Shown: piece after piece, positions 25,028 through 33,674 of the stretch
Position numbering within the stretch: the first letter of the stretch is position 1
How the letters are laid out: the number at the start of each line of letters is the position of its first letter
Origin: Kordiimonadaceae bacterium
GTDB taxonomy: Bacteria > Pseudomonadota > Alphaproteobacteria > Sphingomonadales > Emcibacteraceae
Direction of reading: 5' to 3'
Assembly: GCA_018675425.1 (NCBI GenBank)
Contig: JABGYD010000014.1
Span: forward strand, 1 to 39,746
DNA: 39,746 nucleotides
The notes under the pieces: model-generated
Told to the model about the DNA's origin: nothing
Databases searched by the model: none
What the model saw: only the letters and a program-made list of their open reading frames with translations
Made by a program: the position numbers and the translations under genes

Positions 25028-26392
25028 ATGAAACCTAATACAGAGCTTGATATTAATTCATATATTCACCCGCAGTCAAATTTAACAGCGCAAGAAAAAT
25101 TAGGGCCAATGATCATGACCCGTGGCGAAGGTGTTCACGTATTTGATGATCAGGAAAATAAATATCTTGATAGTGTATCAGGGCTTTGGTGTGTGACACT
25201 TGGTTATAATAATCAAGCTATTAAAGACGCAGCAACTAGACAACTGGATCAACTCCCTTTTTTTCAAACATTTGCGAACAAATCAAATAATCCTACCATA
25301 GAACTTGCAGCAAAACTTCTTGAAATTGCACCTGTTCCTATGTCAAAAGTAATGTTTCAAAACTCTGGTTCAGAAGCAGTCGACACTGCAATTAAATTAG
25401 TTTGGTATTATCAAAATGCCAGAGGTAAATCACAGAAAAAGAAAATTATTAGCCGTCATGGGTCTTATCACGGCACAACAATTGCTGCTGCTAGCTTAAC
25501 TGGTCTTCCAACCATGCACGCTCAGTTTGATCTTCCTATAGAAGGAATTTTACACACAGATAACCCAAACTATTACCGTTTTAGCGAAAAGGACGAAACA
25601 GAAATAGAGTTTGCATCCCGTTGTATCAAAAATTTAGAAAAACTAATTTTACATGAAGGCCCGGAAACTATTGGCGCTTTTTTTGCAGAACCCGTTATGG
25701 GTACTGGCGGGGTAATTGTCCCCCCAGAAACATATTTTGAAAAACTCCAAGTTATTCTTAAAAAATACGATATTTTATTAATTGCTGATGAAGTAATTTG
25801 TGGATTTGGTCGAACCGGTAATTATTGGGGTTGTGAAACATACAATATAAAGCCAGATATGATTGCCTGTGCTAAGGGTCTTTCTTCGGCCTACCTTCCA
25901 ATTTCTGCATTGTTGGTTTCAGATGAAATTTATCAAACCATGAAGAAAGGTAGTGATAAGGTTGGTATATTCGGACATGGTTACACATATAGCGGACATC
26001 CCGCATGTGCCGCAGTGGCTCTTGAAACTCTTAATCAATATTATGAACTTGATACACTTAATAATATAAGAAAGGTATCGCCTTCGTTTCAAAAAGGGTT
26101 ACGTCAATTTAAAAATCACCCCCTTGTCGGCGACGTCCGCGGAGTAGGTCTGATGGTATCAATTGAAATAGTTAAAGATAAGAAAACAAAGGAAAGTTTT
26201 GACCCCGCTTTAATGATTGGCCGTAAAATAGAAGATGCAGCCCTAAGTCACGGATTAATTCTTCGTGCACTTGGCAATAACCTTGTCTTTGCCCCGCCTT
26301 TTATAATTACACAAAGCGAAATTACAAAAATAATTGAAATCGTTGGTTTAGCTTTAGATGAAGTACACAACTGGTATGAGGGAAACAGTTAA
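25028..26392 (+). CDS. Class III omega-aminotransferase
   Basis: A 454-residue class III (fold type I) aminotransferase. Motifs are MFQNSGSEAVDTAIKL, RHGSYHGTTIAAASLTG, the DEVICGFGRTGNYWG block, and the PLP lysine K283 in ACAKGLSSAYLPISA, followed by GHGYTYSGHPACAAVAL. This pattern is that of omega-amino acid:pyruvate, GABA or putrescine/diamine aminotransferases, which remove a terminal amino group and give an aldehyde. With the decarboxylase and aldehyde dehydrogenase it would convert an amino acid through amine and aldehyde to an acid. Its stop overlaps the convergent IclR gene by 4 bp, with no room for a terminator between them. Confidence 0.9.
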   Translation: MKPNTELDINSYIHPQSNLTAQEKLGPMIMTRGEGVHVFDDQENKYLDSVSGLWCVTLGYNNQAIKDAATRQLDQLPFFQTFANKSNNPTIELAAKLLEIAPVPMSKVMFQNSGSEAVDTAIKLVWYYQNARGKSQKKKIISRHGSYHGTTIAAASLTGLPTMHAQFDLPIEGILHTDNPNYYRFSEKDETEIEFASRCIKNLEKLILHEGPETIGAFFAEPVMGTGGVIVPPETYFEKLQVILKKYDILLIADEVICGFGRTGNYWGCETYNIKPDMIACAKGLSSAYLPISALLVSDEIYQTMKKGSDKVGIFGHGYTYSGHPACAAVALETLNQYYELDTLNNIRKVSPSFQKGLRQFKNHPLVGDVRGVGLMVSIEIVKDKKTKESFDPALMIGRKIEDAALSHGLILRALGNNLVFAPPFIITQSEITKIIEIVGLALDEVHNWYEGNS

Positions 26393-27186
26393 CTTTCTTT
26401 AAGAATGTGACCAATGCCAACAGATACTCTTAAAGCCGCATCTTTTATTGCATTTATCTGCTCCTTACTCGGTTTTTTTGTTAACTCATAAATGGAAGTA
26501 ATAATACTTATAGTTCCTACTAACTGGTTTTGATGATCTAATATTGGTGCTGCAAGAGCATTAATACCCATAGTAATTTCTTCCGGTGCGATAGCCCAAC
26601 GCTGTAACCTAACCATTTCTATTTCTTTACTTAAATCATCGGCATTAATTACTGTACAAGCTGTAAATTTTTCCAGCGGTATTTTAAATAATCCTTGCCG
26701 CCAACTATCGGGGCCAAAAGCCAGTGCAATTTTCCCTTGCGCTGTGGCATGTAATGGAAAGGTTGATCCGGGACGGGTACTAATATCAATTTGCGAAGAT
26801 CCACGTACAATATCTATTACGCAAATATTTTCATTATTTACTGTGGAGAGGGTTACCGCCATTCCAAGTGCTTCTTTTAGTTGGCGCATAACAGGACGTG
26901 CAACACTAATAAGATCAATTTTCCCTTCCACATCTTTTCCAAGCCAAAAGAACTTCATGCTTAAGCCGTATTTATCATTGAAGGGGTCTTGGTCAACATA
27001 TCCAATATCTGACAACGTTCGGAGGTGCCTGTACACTCTGGGTCTTTCTAGATTAAGTGCGGTAGCAATTTCTGTTACACCAAGAGGCCTATCACATTTT
27101 GCTAAGAATTCAATAATAGAGAAGGTCAGTACAACCGATTTAATTTCGTCTGGTGATTTTTTTTTTCTTGGTCGTCCTGCAGGCAA
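26389..27186 (-). CDS. IclR-family transcriptional regulator
   Basis: A 265-residue regulator. A short basic N-terminal tail (PAGRPRKKKSPDEIK) is followed by a winged helix (residues about 20-85: LGVTEIATALNLERPRVYRHLRTLSDIGYVDQ), then a C-terminal effector domain with LHATAQGKIALAFGP and INALAAPILDHQNQLVGTISI typical of IclR. The start is TTG at 27184-27186, supported by AGGAG 8 bases upstream; no ATG is near. It is convergent with the aminotransferase and most likely controls the amino-acid/amine degradation operon, probably answering to a pathway intermediate. The regulated promoter would lie upstream of one of the plus-strand genes between 13988 and 18920. Confidence 0.9.
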   Translation of the reverse strand: MPAGRPRKKKSPDEIKSVVLTFSIIEFLAKCDRPLGVTEIATALNLERPRVYRHLRTLSDIGYVDQDPFNDKYGLSMKFFWLGKDVEGKIDLISVARPVMRQLKEALGMAVTLSTVNNENICVIDIVRGSSQIDISTRPGSTFPLHATAQGKIALAFGPDSWRQGLFKIPLEKFTACTVINADDLSKEIEMVRLQRWAIAPEEITMGINALAAPILDHQNQLVGTISIITSIYELTKKPSKEQINAIKDAALRVSVGIGHILKES

Positions 27187-27410
27187 TACAGCTCTCCTAA
27201 TAACCCAAACATCTCAATTCAAAACTAACCTAAAAACTACAAATATTCTACTATAATTATCCCAATATAATTTTTGAGGCACTCAATTTTATACTTCAGG
27301 TCTTTTATGAATTCTTAGATTACATAGCTAAGTTAAGAATATGAATTTCTAACCAATAAAAAGCTTCGCACAAGCCTAAATTTGAAGCAAAAACCTCAAA
27401 TTATAAATCT

Positions 27411-27419
27411 GGGGGGGGG
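27411..27419 (+). repeat. G9 homopolymer tract
   Basis: Nine consecutive G in an otherwise AT-rich non-coding region, at the head of a set of short dyads. It may be a length-variable tract or mark an old junction. Confidence 0.8.
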
Positions 27420-27650
27420 TGTTGACAGTCAACTGCGAACCAGTCTCTGACTGTTTTCCCTGTTAATTTAGGAAAATACAGGGAAATTCTACATATTTCA
27501 ATCTATATCCACTTAATTGAACCAATATACCGCAGAAACCACACACTTTTCTTATAAATTCCCTAAAAAATATCAGGGATTTTATAAATTATATTAGGGA
27601 ACAAATAAAAGGCAAATGGGAATGTTAATTTATAATCATCTATGGTAGTT

Positions 27651-27665
27651 TTTGATCGCTTTTGA
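27651..27665 (+). promoter_or_regulatory. Candidate operator upstream of rhaT, matching one upstream of rhaK
   Basis: TTTGATCGCTTTTGA differs from TTTGATCTATTTTGA at 34853-34867 only in the two spacer bases. The motif consists of two TTTGA-like half-sites in direct repeat, a form used by DeoR-family repressors, and a DeoR-type gene is in the locus. Assignment to that regulator is inference. Confidence 0.5.
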
Positions 27666-27670
27666 TACAA

Positions 27671-27691
27671 TATGATCATATTATGATCATA
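27671..27691. repeat. Two tandem palindromes TATGATCATA
   Basis: The 10-bp palindrome TATGATCATA occurs at 27671-27680 and again at 27682-27691, so the two lie 11 bp apart, one helical turn, on the same face of the DNA. They are 58-78 bp upstream of the first possible rhaT start and adjacent to the TTTGATC motif, so they probably form part of the promoter control region. Confidence 0.6.
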
Positions 27692-27748
27692 TTATCTTTA
27701 TTTAGATCAAAATAACTGCTATGTAAAGCTGATACTATAAATACAGGG

Positions 27749-28915
27749 ATGCCGAAAAACAGACAAATAGTATTTCTGAATAATAATAATCTTATGCCAC
27801 GTCACATGTGCCAAGCGCTTATATTACAGGGAGGAAATCAAATCTCAAATTCGTTAATTGGACTATTATTCCACTGGGCCGGAGGCTTATCTGCCGCCAG
27901 CTTTTATGTGCCGTATAAGGCCGTCAAACATTGGTCATGGGAAGTTTATTGGATCGTCGGCGGCGTTTCGAGCTGGATCATCGCCCCGTGGTTCTTCGCC
28001 TATTTTCAAACTAACGATTTATTTGACGTCCTTTCAAGCACTTCAAATGAAACATTATTCTGGTGCTACTTCTTTGGCTTCGCCTGGGGCTTCGGCGCCC
28101 TGACATTCGGGTTGACTATGCGTTATCTTGGCCTTTCGTTAGGAATGGCGGTATCGCTTGGCTTAACCACCGCTTTTGGCACTTTAATACCCCCAATATA
28201 TGATGGCAGTGTCAGCACATTAATTCAAACAACTAGCGGTCAGGTCATCCTGCTTGGTGTGGCGATCACTCTGTGCGGAATTATGGTTATTGCCGCAGCG
28301 GGACGGGCAAAAGAAAAAGAAATGTCAGACGAAGACCGCAAAGCATCAATCGCCGAATTTGATTTTAAAAAAGGTATTATGGTTGCTGTTTTCTGCGGCA
28401 TTATGAGTTCATGCTTTGCTTATGCACTTGCCGCCGCTGAAGAAATCCGTTTACTTACGCTAGCCGCAGGAACAGACCCATTACAACAAGGCCTGCCTGC
28501 GCTTTGCATTATCCTCACGGGCGGTATGACAACCAATCTCATTTGGTGTGGCTATCTGATTATCAAAAATAAAAGTGCCGGAAATTTTGTCGGAAACGTG
28601 CCCGAGCAAACTAAAAGGCTCAGCATAAATATACTCACTTGGAATTATTTATTCTGCGCCCTCGCCGGGCTGATTTGGTATTTTCAATTCTTCTTTTATA
28701 CCATGGGTGAAAGCCTGATGGGCGATTACAGCTTCTCAAGCTGGGCCTTGCATATGGCTAGTATCATTATCTTTTCAACGCTTTGGGGCTTTTATTTCAA
28801 AGAATGGAAAGGGGTCAAAACCAAGACCTTCCTGATGGTTTGTTCCGGCATTGGCATCCTTGTTCTATCAACAATAATCATTGGTTGGGGCAATAGCATT
28901 GGCAGCAACCTATAA
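27749..28915 (+). CDS. rhaT: L-rhamnose:H+ symporter RhaT
   Basis: An inner-membrane permease with 10 helices. LLFHWAGGLSAASFYVPYKAVKHWSWE aligns with the first helix of E. coli RhaT; LTMRYLGLSLGMAVSLG and the C-terminal LIWYFQFFFYTMGE are also diagnostic. It imports L-rhamnose with protons. The start is uncertain. The frame opens at ATG 27749 and has ATGs at 27794 and 27806, but homology begins only near residue 36, and the only good ribosome site (AGGGAGG, 27828-27834) lies inside the frame, 7 bases before an ATC codon at 27842. The extra N-terminal residues may therefore not be made. Codon use is richer in G+C than in the upstream genes. First gene of the rhamnose locus. Confidence 0.9.
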   Translation: MPKNRQIVFLNNNNLMPRHMCQALILQGGNQISNSLIGLLFHWAGGLSAASFYVPYKAVKHWSWEVYWIVGGVSSWIIAPWFFAYFQTNDLFDVLSSTSNETLFWCYFFGFAWGFGALTFGLTMRYLGLSLGMAVSLGLTTAFGTLIPPIYDGSVSTLIQTTSGQVILLGVAITLCGIMVIAAAGRAKEKEMSDEDRKASIAEFDFKKGIMVAVFCGIMSSCFAYALAAAEEIRLLTLAAGTDPLQQGLPALCIILTGGMTTNLIWCGYLIIKNKSAGNFVGNVPEQTKRLSINILTWNYLFCALAGLIWYFQFFFYTMGESLMGDYSFSSWALHMASIIIFSTLWGFYFKEWKGVKTKTFLMVCSGIGILVLSTIIIGWGNSIGSNL

Positions 28916-29006
28916 GCAAAAAAGATACACTATGATTAATAATGATTGAATTTGACGTAATATTCCGTTATGAGTAGCTAAACCGTAAAATGCCGAAAGT
29001 ATAAAA

Positions 29007-31199
29007 ATGACTTACAAACCTGAAGAACTCCTCCATGTTAATTACCTTTGGAAAGATAAAGAAGCCGATAAGCTAAACCCGTTAGAGAAACTCGTTTACC
29101 GTTCCAATAAACTGGGGGAAGACCAAAGGGTTACAAATACTGGCGGCGGCAATACGTCGGCAAAACTAATGGAAACTGATCCTTTAACGGGCAAACAAGT
29201 TGAAGTTCTTTGGGTTAAAGGTTCCGGCGGTGACATCCGAACCGCTAAGCAAGAAAATTTTGCATCGCTTTATACTGAAAAACTGAATGCCCTCGACGAC
29301 ACATATAAGAACCTACCTGAAACAGGATATAAATCAGCCGGTGAAGACGAAATGGTTGGCATGTTCAAGCATTGCACATTTTGCTTAAACCCGCGCGCCA
29401 CATCCATTGATACCCCGCTTCATTCGATGATTCATGATAAGCATGTGGACCATTTGCATCCAAATTCTGTCATTTCAATTGCATCATGTAAAGATCAGGA
29501 ACGCTTGACCAAAGAAGTCTGGGGCGGCTATATGGCCTATGTTCCGTGGATGCGCCCCGGCTGGGAAATGGCAAAATTATGCTCCGACGTTTACGAAGAA
29601 AACCCGGATATTAGAGGCATACTGCTAGGTCAACACGGTCATACAAACTGGGCAAGTAAAGGCAAAGACTGTTACGATACCTCCCTTTGGGTTATCGAAA
29701 AAGCGGCCCGTTATATTGAAGATCATGACAAAGGCGAAATGACCTTTGGCGGCGCTAAATATGAAGCAGTATCTGAATTAATTCGCCAAGAAATATTAAA
29801 TGAATTTATGCCGGTAGCGCGCGGCCTGATTTCCGATAAAGTAAAATTCATAGCCACCATTCAAACGGATGGAAAGATACTTCGTTTCGTAAATAGTGTA
29901 GATGCGTTCAGGCTTGCCGAGCTTGGTACATCCTGCCCTGATCATTTCCTACGAACAAAAATTAAACCGCTTTACCTCGACTGGAATCCGCAAGGCGAAA
30001 CTTCCGAAAAATTAATTAAAAAATTCAAACTTGGACTTGAAAAATACCGTCAAGATTACACAGCATATTATGAAAAATTCCGCAACGATAGCTCCCCCGC
30101 CATGCGCGACCCAAGCCCGACGGTAATCCTCATCCCCGGCATTGGAATGATTGCCTGGGGTAAAAATAAGAGTGAATCCCGTGTTACGGCTGAATTTTAT
30201 AATTGCGCCGTTGAAGTGATACGCGGTGCCGAAGCCATAAGCGAATATACCGCCTTACCCGTGCAGGAAGCCTTCGATATTGAATATTGGACCTTGGAAG
30301 AAGCCAAATTACAGCGCATGCCAACAGAAAAACCACAAGCCCGCAGTGTGGTTATCGTGGTTGGTGCGGGTGACGGCATTGGCAAAGAAACCGCCCATAG
30401 AGTGGCCCGCGAAGGCGCCCATGTTGTTTGCACAGACCTTAGAGGCGAAAGCGCCGGAACGACAGCCGCGGAACTAACCGAAATATACGGTGTTGGTGTT
30501 GGTGTTGCTGGTTCTGGCATTTCAAATTGTGGTCCGGCAATTTCCATTGAAGTAAATATCACCAACCGTGACAGTGTCGCGAATATGTTTAAAAAAGTAA
30601 TTGCCGCTTACGGCGGCATTGATCATGTTATCGTCACCGCCGGAGTGTTCCTCGCCCCCGGACAAAATGAAACAGAGAACGATGATATGTTTACCACAAG
30701 TTTCGATGTCAATGTGAGAGGCGCTTATATCGTCGCAAGTGAAGCCGCAAAAATATGGCAAAAACAAAAAACTAAAGGATCGCTTGTTTTAACAACAAGT
30801 GTTAATGCCGCCGTTTCCAAAAAAGGCTCGTTTGCCTATGATACAAGCAAAGCCGCTACCAACCATTTAGTGCGCGAACTTGCGATTGAGTTAGCCCCGA
30901 ATATTCGCGTAAACGGCCTTGCGCCCGCGACTGTGGTTAAAGGCAGCACTATGTTTCCGCGTGACCGCGTTATTTCGTCACTGACTAAATATGATATTGA
31001 ACATTCGAATAGCGAAGATACCGATACATTGACAAATAAACTGGCCAAATTTTACGCCCAAAGAAATCTCGGTAAAACAACCATAACCCCTGCTGATCAG
31101 GCCGAGGTTGCCTATCTGCTAATTTCTGAACAGTTTAGCAAAACCACCGGACAAATAATAAATGTTGATGGCGGTTTACACGAAGCTTTCTTACGTTAA
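29007..31199 (+). CDS. rhaD: Bifunctional rhamnulose-1-phosphate aldolase / L-lactaldehyde dehydrogenase (SDR) fusion
   Basis: A 730-residue two-domain enzyme. Residues 1 to about 430 form a class II aldolase (AraD/FucA-like) with NTGGGNTSAKL near the start and the zinc-site region HSMIHDKHVDHLHPNSVI. Residues about 445-730 are a short-chain dehydrogenase with GAGDGIG at 453-459 and the catalytic Y611/K615 in FAYDTSKAAT. Such fusions (RhaD of rhizobia, RhaEW of Bacillus and Chloroflexus) split L-rhamnulose-1-P into DHAP and L-lactaldehyde, and the SDR domain oxidises lactaldehyde to L-lactate. It lies 91 bp after rhaT and 33 bp before rhaI, in one plus-strand operon. Whether the gene symbol should be rhaD or rhaEW is naming only. 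Confidence 0.92.
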   Translation: MTYKPEELLHVNYLWKDKEADKLNPLEKLVYRSNKLGEDQRVTNTGGGNTSAKLMETDPLTGKQVEVLWVKGSGGDIRTAKQENFASLYTEKLNALDDTYKNLPETGYKSAGEDEMVGMFKHCTFCLNPRATSIDTPLHSMIHDKHVDHLHPNSVISIASCKDQERLTKEVWGGYMAYVPWMRPGWEMAKLCSDVYEENPDIRGILLGQHGHTNWASKGKDCYDTSLWVIEKAARYIEDHDKGEMTFGGAKYEAVSELIRQEILNEFMPVARGLISDKVKFIATIQTDGKILRFVNSVDAFRLAELGTSCPDHFLRTKIKPLYLDWNPQGETSEKLIKKFKLGLEKYRQDYTAYYEKFRNDSSPAMRDPSPTVILIPGIGMIAWGKNKSESRVTAEFYNCAVEVIRGAEAISEYTALPVQEAFDIEYWTLEEAKLQRMPTEKPQARSVVIVVGAGDGIGKETAHRVAREGAHVVCTDLRGESAGTTAAELTEIYGVGVGVAGSGISNCGPAISIEVNITNRDSVANMFKKVIAAYGGIDHVIVTAGVFLAPGQNETENDDMFTTSFDVNVRGAYIVASEAAKIWQKQKTKGSLVLTTSVNAAVSKKGSFAYDTSKAATNHLVRELAIELAPNIRVNGLAPATVVKGSTMFPRDRVISSLTKYDIEHSNSEDTDTLTNKLAKFYAQRNLGKTTITPADQAEVAYLLISEQFSKTTGQIINVDGGLHEAFLR

Positions 31200-31232
31200 T
31201 AATTATCAAAATATAATACCAAGGAAAATACG

Positions 31233-32522
31233 ATGACTTTTTTCTCAGACGATTTTATAGGAAATAGTAACCAGAAACACATTTCTGACGCTCAAAATGA
31301 ATATGATGCCCTTGGCGCGAAGCTCTCTGCTAATAATATTGATATTGATAGCATCACCGAGCAAGCAGAAAATTTTAAAGTTGCGGTACCGAGCTGGGGC
31401 GTCGGTACGGGCGGCACCCGTTTCGCGCGCTTCCCCGGCATTTCCGAGCCGAGAAATATATTTGAAAAACTGGAAGACTGTAGTGTCATCAACAAACTAG
31501 TGCGGTCTACCCCCGGCGTTTCACCGCATTTTCCGTGGGATAAAGTTGATGATTTTTCCGAGCTTTCTAAGTTTGCCAAAAATCTAGACCTACATTTTGA
31601 TGCGGTAAATTCAAATACTTTTCAGGACCAAAACGGCCAGAATTTAAGTTATAAATATGGCAGTTTAGCCAACATCAATAAAGCCGTACGCGATATGGCG
31701 GTCGAGCATAATATCGACTGCATCGAATACGGGAAAGCCATTAACAGCAAAAGCATAACTGTTTGGGTTGGTGACGGTAGCAATCATCCCGGCGCCTGTA
31801 ATTTTACCGGACAGCTAGAAAACTATCTTGATAGCACAAAACAGATTTATACCGCGCTTCCCGATGACTGGACAATGTCGATTGAACATAAAATGTTTGA
31901 GCCATCCTTTTATTCAACGGTTATTCAGGACTGGGGCACCAATGTTTTATGCGCTATGGAGCTTGGTGAAAAATGCCGGTCATTAGTTGACCTTGGTCAT
32001 CATGCGCCAAACGTCAATATTGAAATGATCGTTGCGCGCCTCATCCAGTTTAAAAAGCTAGCCGGATTTCATTTTAATGATAGCAAATATGGTGACGATG
32101 ACCTTGATAGTGGTTCAATAAACCCGTTCCAGTTATTCCTTATTTTTAATGAACTTATTGATGCCGAATATAGAAAAGCCGAAAAATTTGACCCTATTTA
32201 TATGCTTGATCAATCACATAATGTCACCGACCCAATTGAAAGCCTTATGAATTCCGCTATTGAAGTACAGCGCGCTTATGTACTGGCTCTACTCATCGAC
32301 CGCAAAGCTTTGGGCAGCTATCAGCAGGAAAATGATGTCATAATGGCTCACAACACAATAAAGGCTGCTTATAATAGCGATGTTTCGTCTATACTGGCTA
32401 TGGCACGGTTAAAATCTGGTGGTGCCATTGATCCGATTGCCACTTATAGAGAAGCCAAGTATAAACAAACCATTGAAAGTGACCGTCCGGCCTCTGGCGC
32501 TGCAGGGTCCGGCATAGTTTAG
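31233..32522 (+). CDS. rhaI: L-rhamnose isomerase, RhaI type
   Basis: A 429-residue TIM-barrel sugar isomerase of the rhizobial RhaI type, distinct from enterobacterial RhaA. Metal-binding region segments are DWTMSIEHKMFEPSFYSTVI, SLVDLGHHAPNVNIEMIVARL, LAGFHFNDSKYGDDDLDSGS and YMLDQSHNVTDPIE, which supply the Glu, His and Asp ligands in the order of the family. It interconverts L-rhamnose and L-rhamnulose. CCAAGGAAAATACG gives a good ribosome site before the ATG. It is followed after 12 bp by the lactate dehydrogenase. Together with rhaK and rhaD it makes the standard phosphorylated rhamnose route. Confidence 0.92.
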   Translation: MTFFSDDFIGNSNQKHISDAQNEYDALGAKLSANNIDIDSITEQAENFKVAVPSWGVGTGGTRFARFPGISEPRNIFEKLEDCSVINKLVRSTPGVSPHFPWDKVDDFSELSKFAKNLDLHFDAVNSNTFQDQNGQNLSYKYGSLANINKAVRDMAVEHNIDCIEYGKAINSKSITVWVGDGSNHPGACNFTGQLENYLDSTKQIYTALPDDWTMSIEHKMFEPSFYSTVIQDWGTNVLCAMELGEKCRSLVDLGHHAPNVNIEMIVARLIQFKKLAGFHFNDSKYGDDDLDSGSINPFQLFLIFNELIDAEYRKAEKFDPIYMLDQSHNVTDPIESLMNSAIEVQRAYVLALLIDRKALGSYQQENDVIMAHNTIKAAYNSDVSSILAMARLKSGGAIDPIATYREAKYKQTIESDRPASGAAGSGIV

Positions 32523-32534
32523 GGATAATCCACA

Positions 32535-33674
32535 ATGACAGTGATTACCAACATCAACGACCTTCGCACACTTGCCATGAAGCGCGTGCCGCGTTCGATA
32601 TTTGATTATACCGACCGTGGCTCATACGATGAAACCACCATCAAATCCAATAGTGCGGATTTGCGAAACATGAAACTGCGCCAACGGGTGATGATCAATG
32701 TTGATAACCGCAATCATCAATCAACTTTTGTAGGACAAGCCGCAACAATGCCCGTTGCCATTGCACCGACCGGCCTCGCTGGAATTATGCATGTCAATGG
32801 GGAAATTTTAGGGGCGCAAGCCGCAGAAGAATTCGGCGTTCCTTTTACCCTCAGCACCATGTCCATTTGTTCAATCGAACAAGTGCGCGAAGCGACAACA
32901 AAACCATTCTGGTTTCAATTATATGTCATGCGTGACCGTGGCTTTGTTGAAGAACTTATTCAACGCGCCATTGACGCAAAATGTTCCGCACTGGTTTTAA
33001 CGGCTGACTTGCAAATTCAGGGGCAGCGCCATCAGGATATAAAAAACGGCCTGACCGTTCCACCGCGCCTTACGGTCAGCAACGCCATTAATATTACTTC
33101 AAAACCATTATGGTGCCTAAAAATGCTAACAGCAAAAAGCAAGAGCTTCGGCAATTTAAGTGAATATATGCCTAACGGTAGCGGCATGGGGACACTTTCC
33201 CAGTGGATCGCCGGGCAGTTTGATGCATCCCTTAACTGGAATGATGTTGCGTGGATCAGGAAAAAATGGCCGGGCAAGCTCATCCTTAAAGGTATTCTTG
33301 ACCCTGAAGATGCGGTTCAGGCCTTAAAGTCCGGCGTTGATGCCATTATCGTATCCAACCACGGTGGCAGACAGCTTGACGGCGCACCGTCCGCCATCGA
33401 AGCATTACCGGCGATTATTGATGCCGTCGGCTCTGATGTTGAAATATTATTTGATAGCGGCATTCGCAGCGGGCAGGATGTGCTTAAAGCATTGGCCCTC
33501 GGCGCGAAGGGCACTTTCATTGGTAAGGCATTTTTATATGGCCTCGGCGCTATGGGAAAATCGGGTGTTTTAAAAGTGTTGGAGATCATCAAAAATGAAC
33601 TTGATGTCAGCATGGCCCTTACTGGCACTAAAAATGTTAGCGATATTGGCCCACAAGTGCTTTGGAAAAAATAA
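32535..33674 (+). CDS. lldD: FMN-dependent L-lactate dehydrogenase
   Basis: A 379-residue alpha-hydroxy-acid oxidase family flavoprotein. It shows the N-terminal PRSIFDYTDRGSYDE, FMN-site block VAIAPTGLAGIMH, the LVLTADLQIQGQRHQD strand, catalytic base H276 in SNHGGRQLDGAPSAIEALP, and DSGIRSGQDVLKALALGA for phosphate binding. It oxidises L-lactate to pyruvate and passes electrons to quinone. Its presence in this operon is explained by the upstream fusion enzyme, which yields L-lactate. It ends in TAATG, where the A of the TAA stop is the first base of the mutarotase ATG. Confidence 0.92.
   Translation: MTVITNINDLRTLAMKRVPRSIFDYTDRGSYDETTIKSNSADLRNMKLRQRVMINVDNRNHQSTFVGQAATMPVAIAPTGLAGIMHVNGEILGAQAAEEFGVPFTLSTMSICSIEQVREATTKPFWFQLYVMRDRGFVEELIQRAIDAKCSALVLTADLQIQGQRHQDIKNGLTVPPRLTVSNAINITSKPLWCLKMLTAKSKSFGNLSEYMPNGSGMGTLSQWIAGQFDASLNWNDVAWIRKKWPGKLILKGILDPEDAVQALKSGVDAIIVSNHGGRQLDGAPSAIEALPAIIDAVGSDVEILFDSGIRSGQDVLKALALGAKGTFIGKAFLYGLGAMGKSGVLKVLEIIKNELDVSMALTGTKNVSDIGPQVLWKK

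Larger units (their letters stand above)
27187..27748. other. Long intergenic region of 562 bp before the rhamnose genes
   Basis: No gene is visible. It holds a G9 tract (27411-27419), directly followed by two small dyads (GTTGAC-A-GTCAAC at 27421-27433 and CAGTC-tct-GACTG at 27441-27453). Next come inverted repeats TTTCCCTG/CAGGGAAA (27455-27462 and 27479-27486) and TTCCCTAA/TTAGGGAA (27559-27566 and 27594-27601). Then there is a cluster of operator-like sites just ahead of rhaT. The composition changes from AT-rich here to richer in G+C in the genes that follow. Confidence 0.6.

Noticed and set aside
27187-27748. A copied tRNA 3' end (attL) at the left side of the rhamnose region
   Set aside because: No match to the tRNA 3' half was seen on either strand in this spacer.
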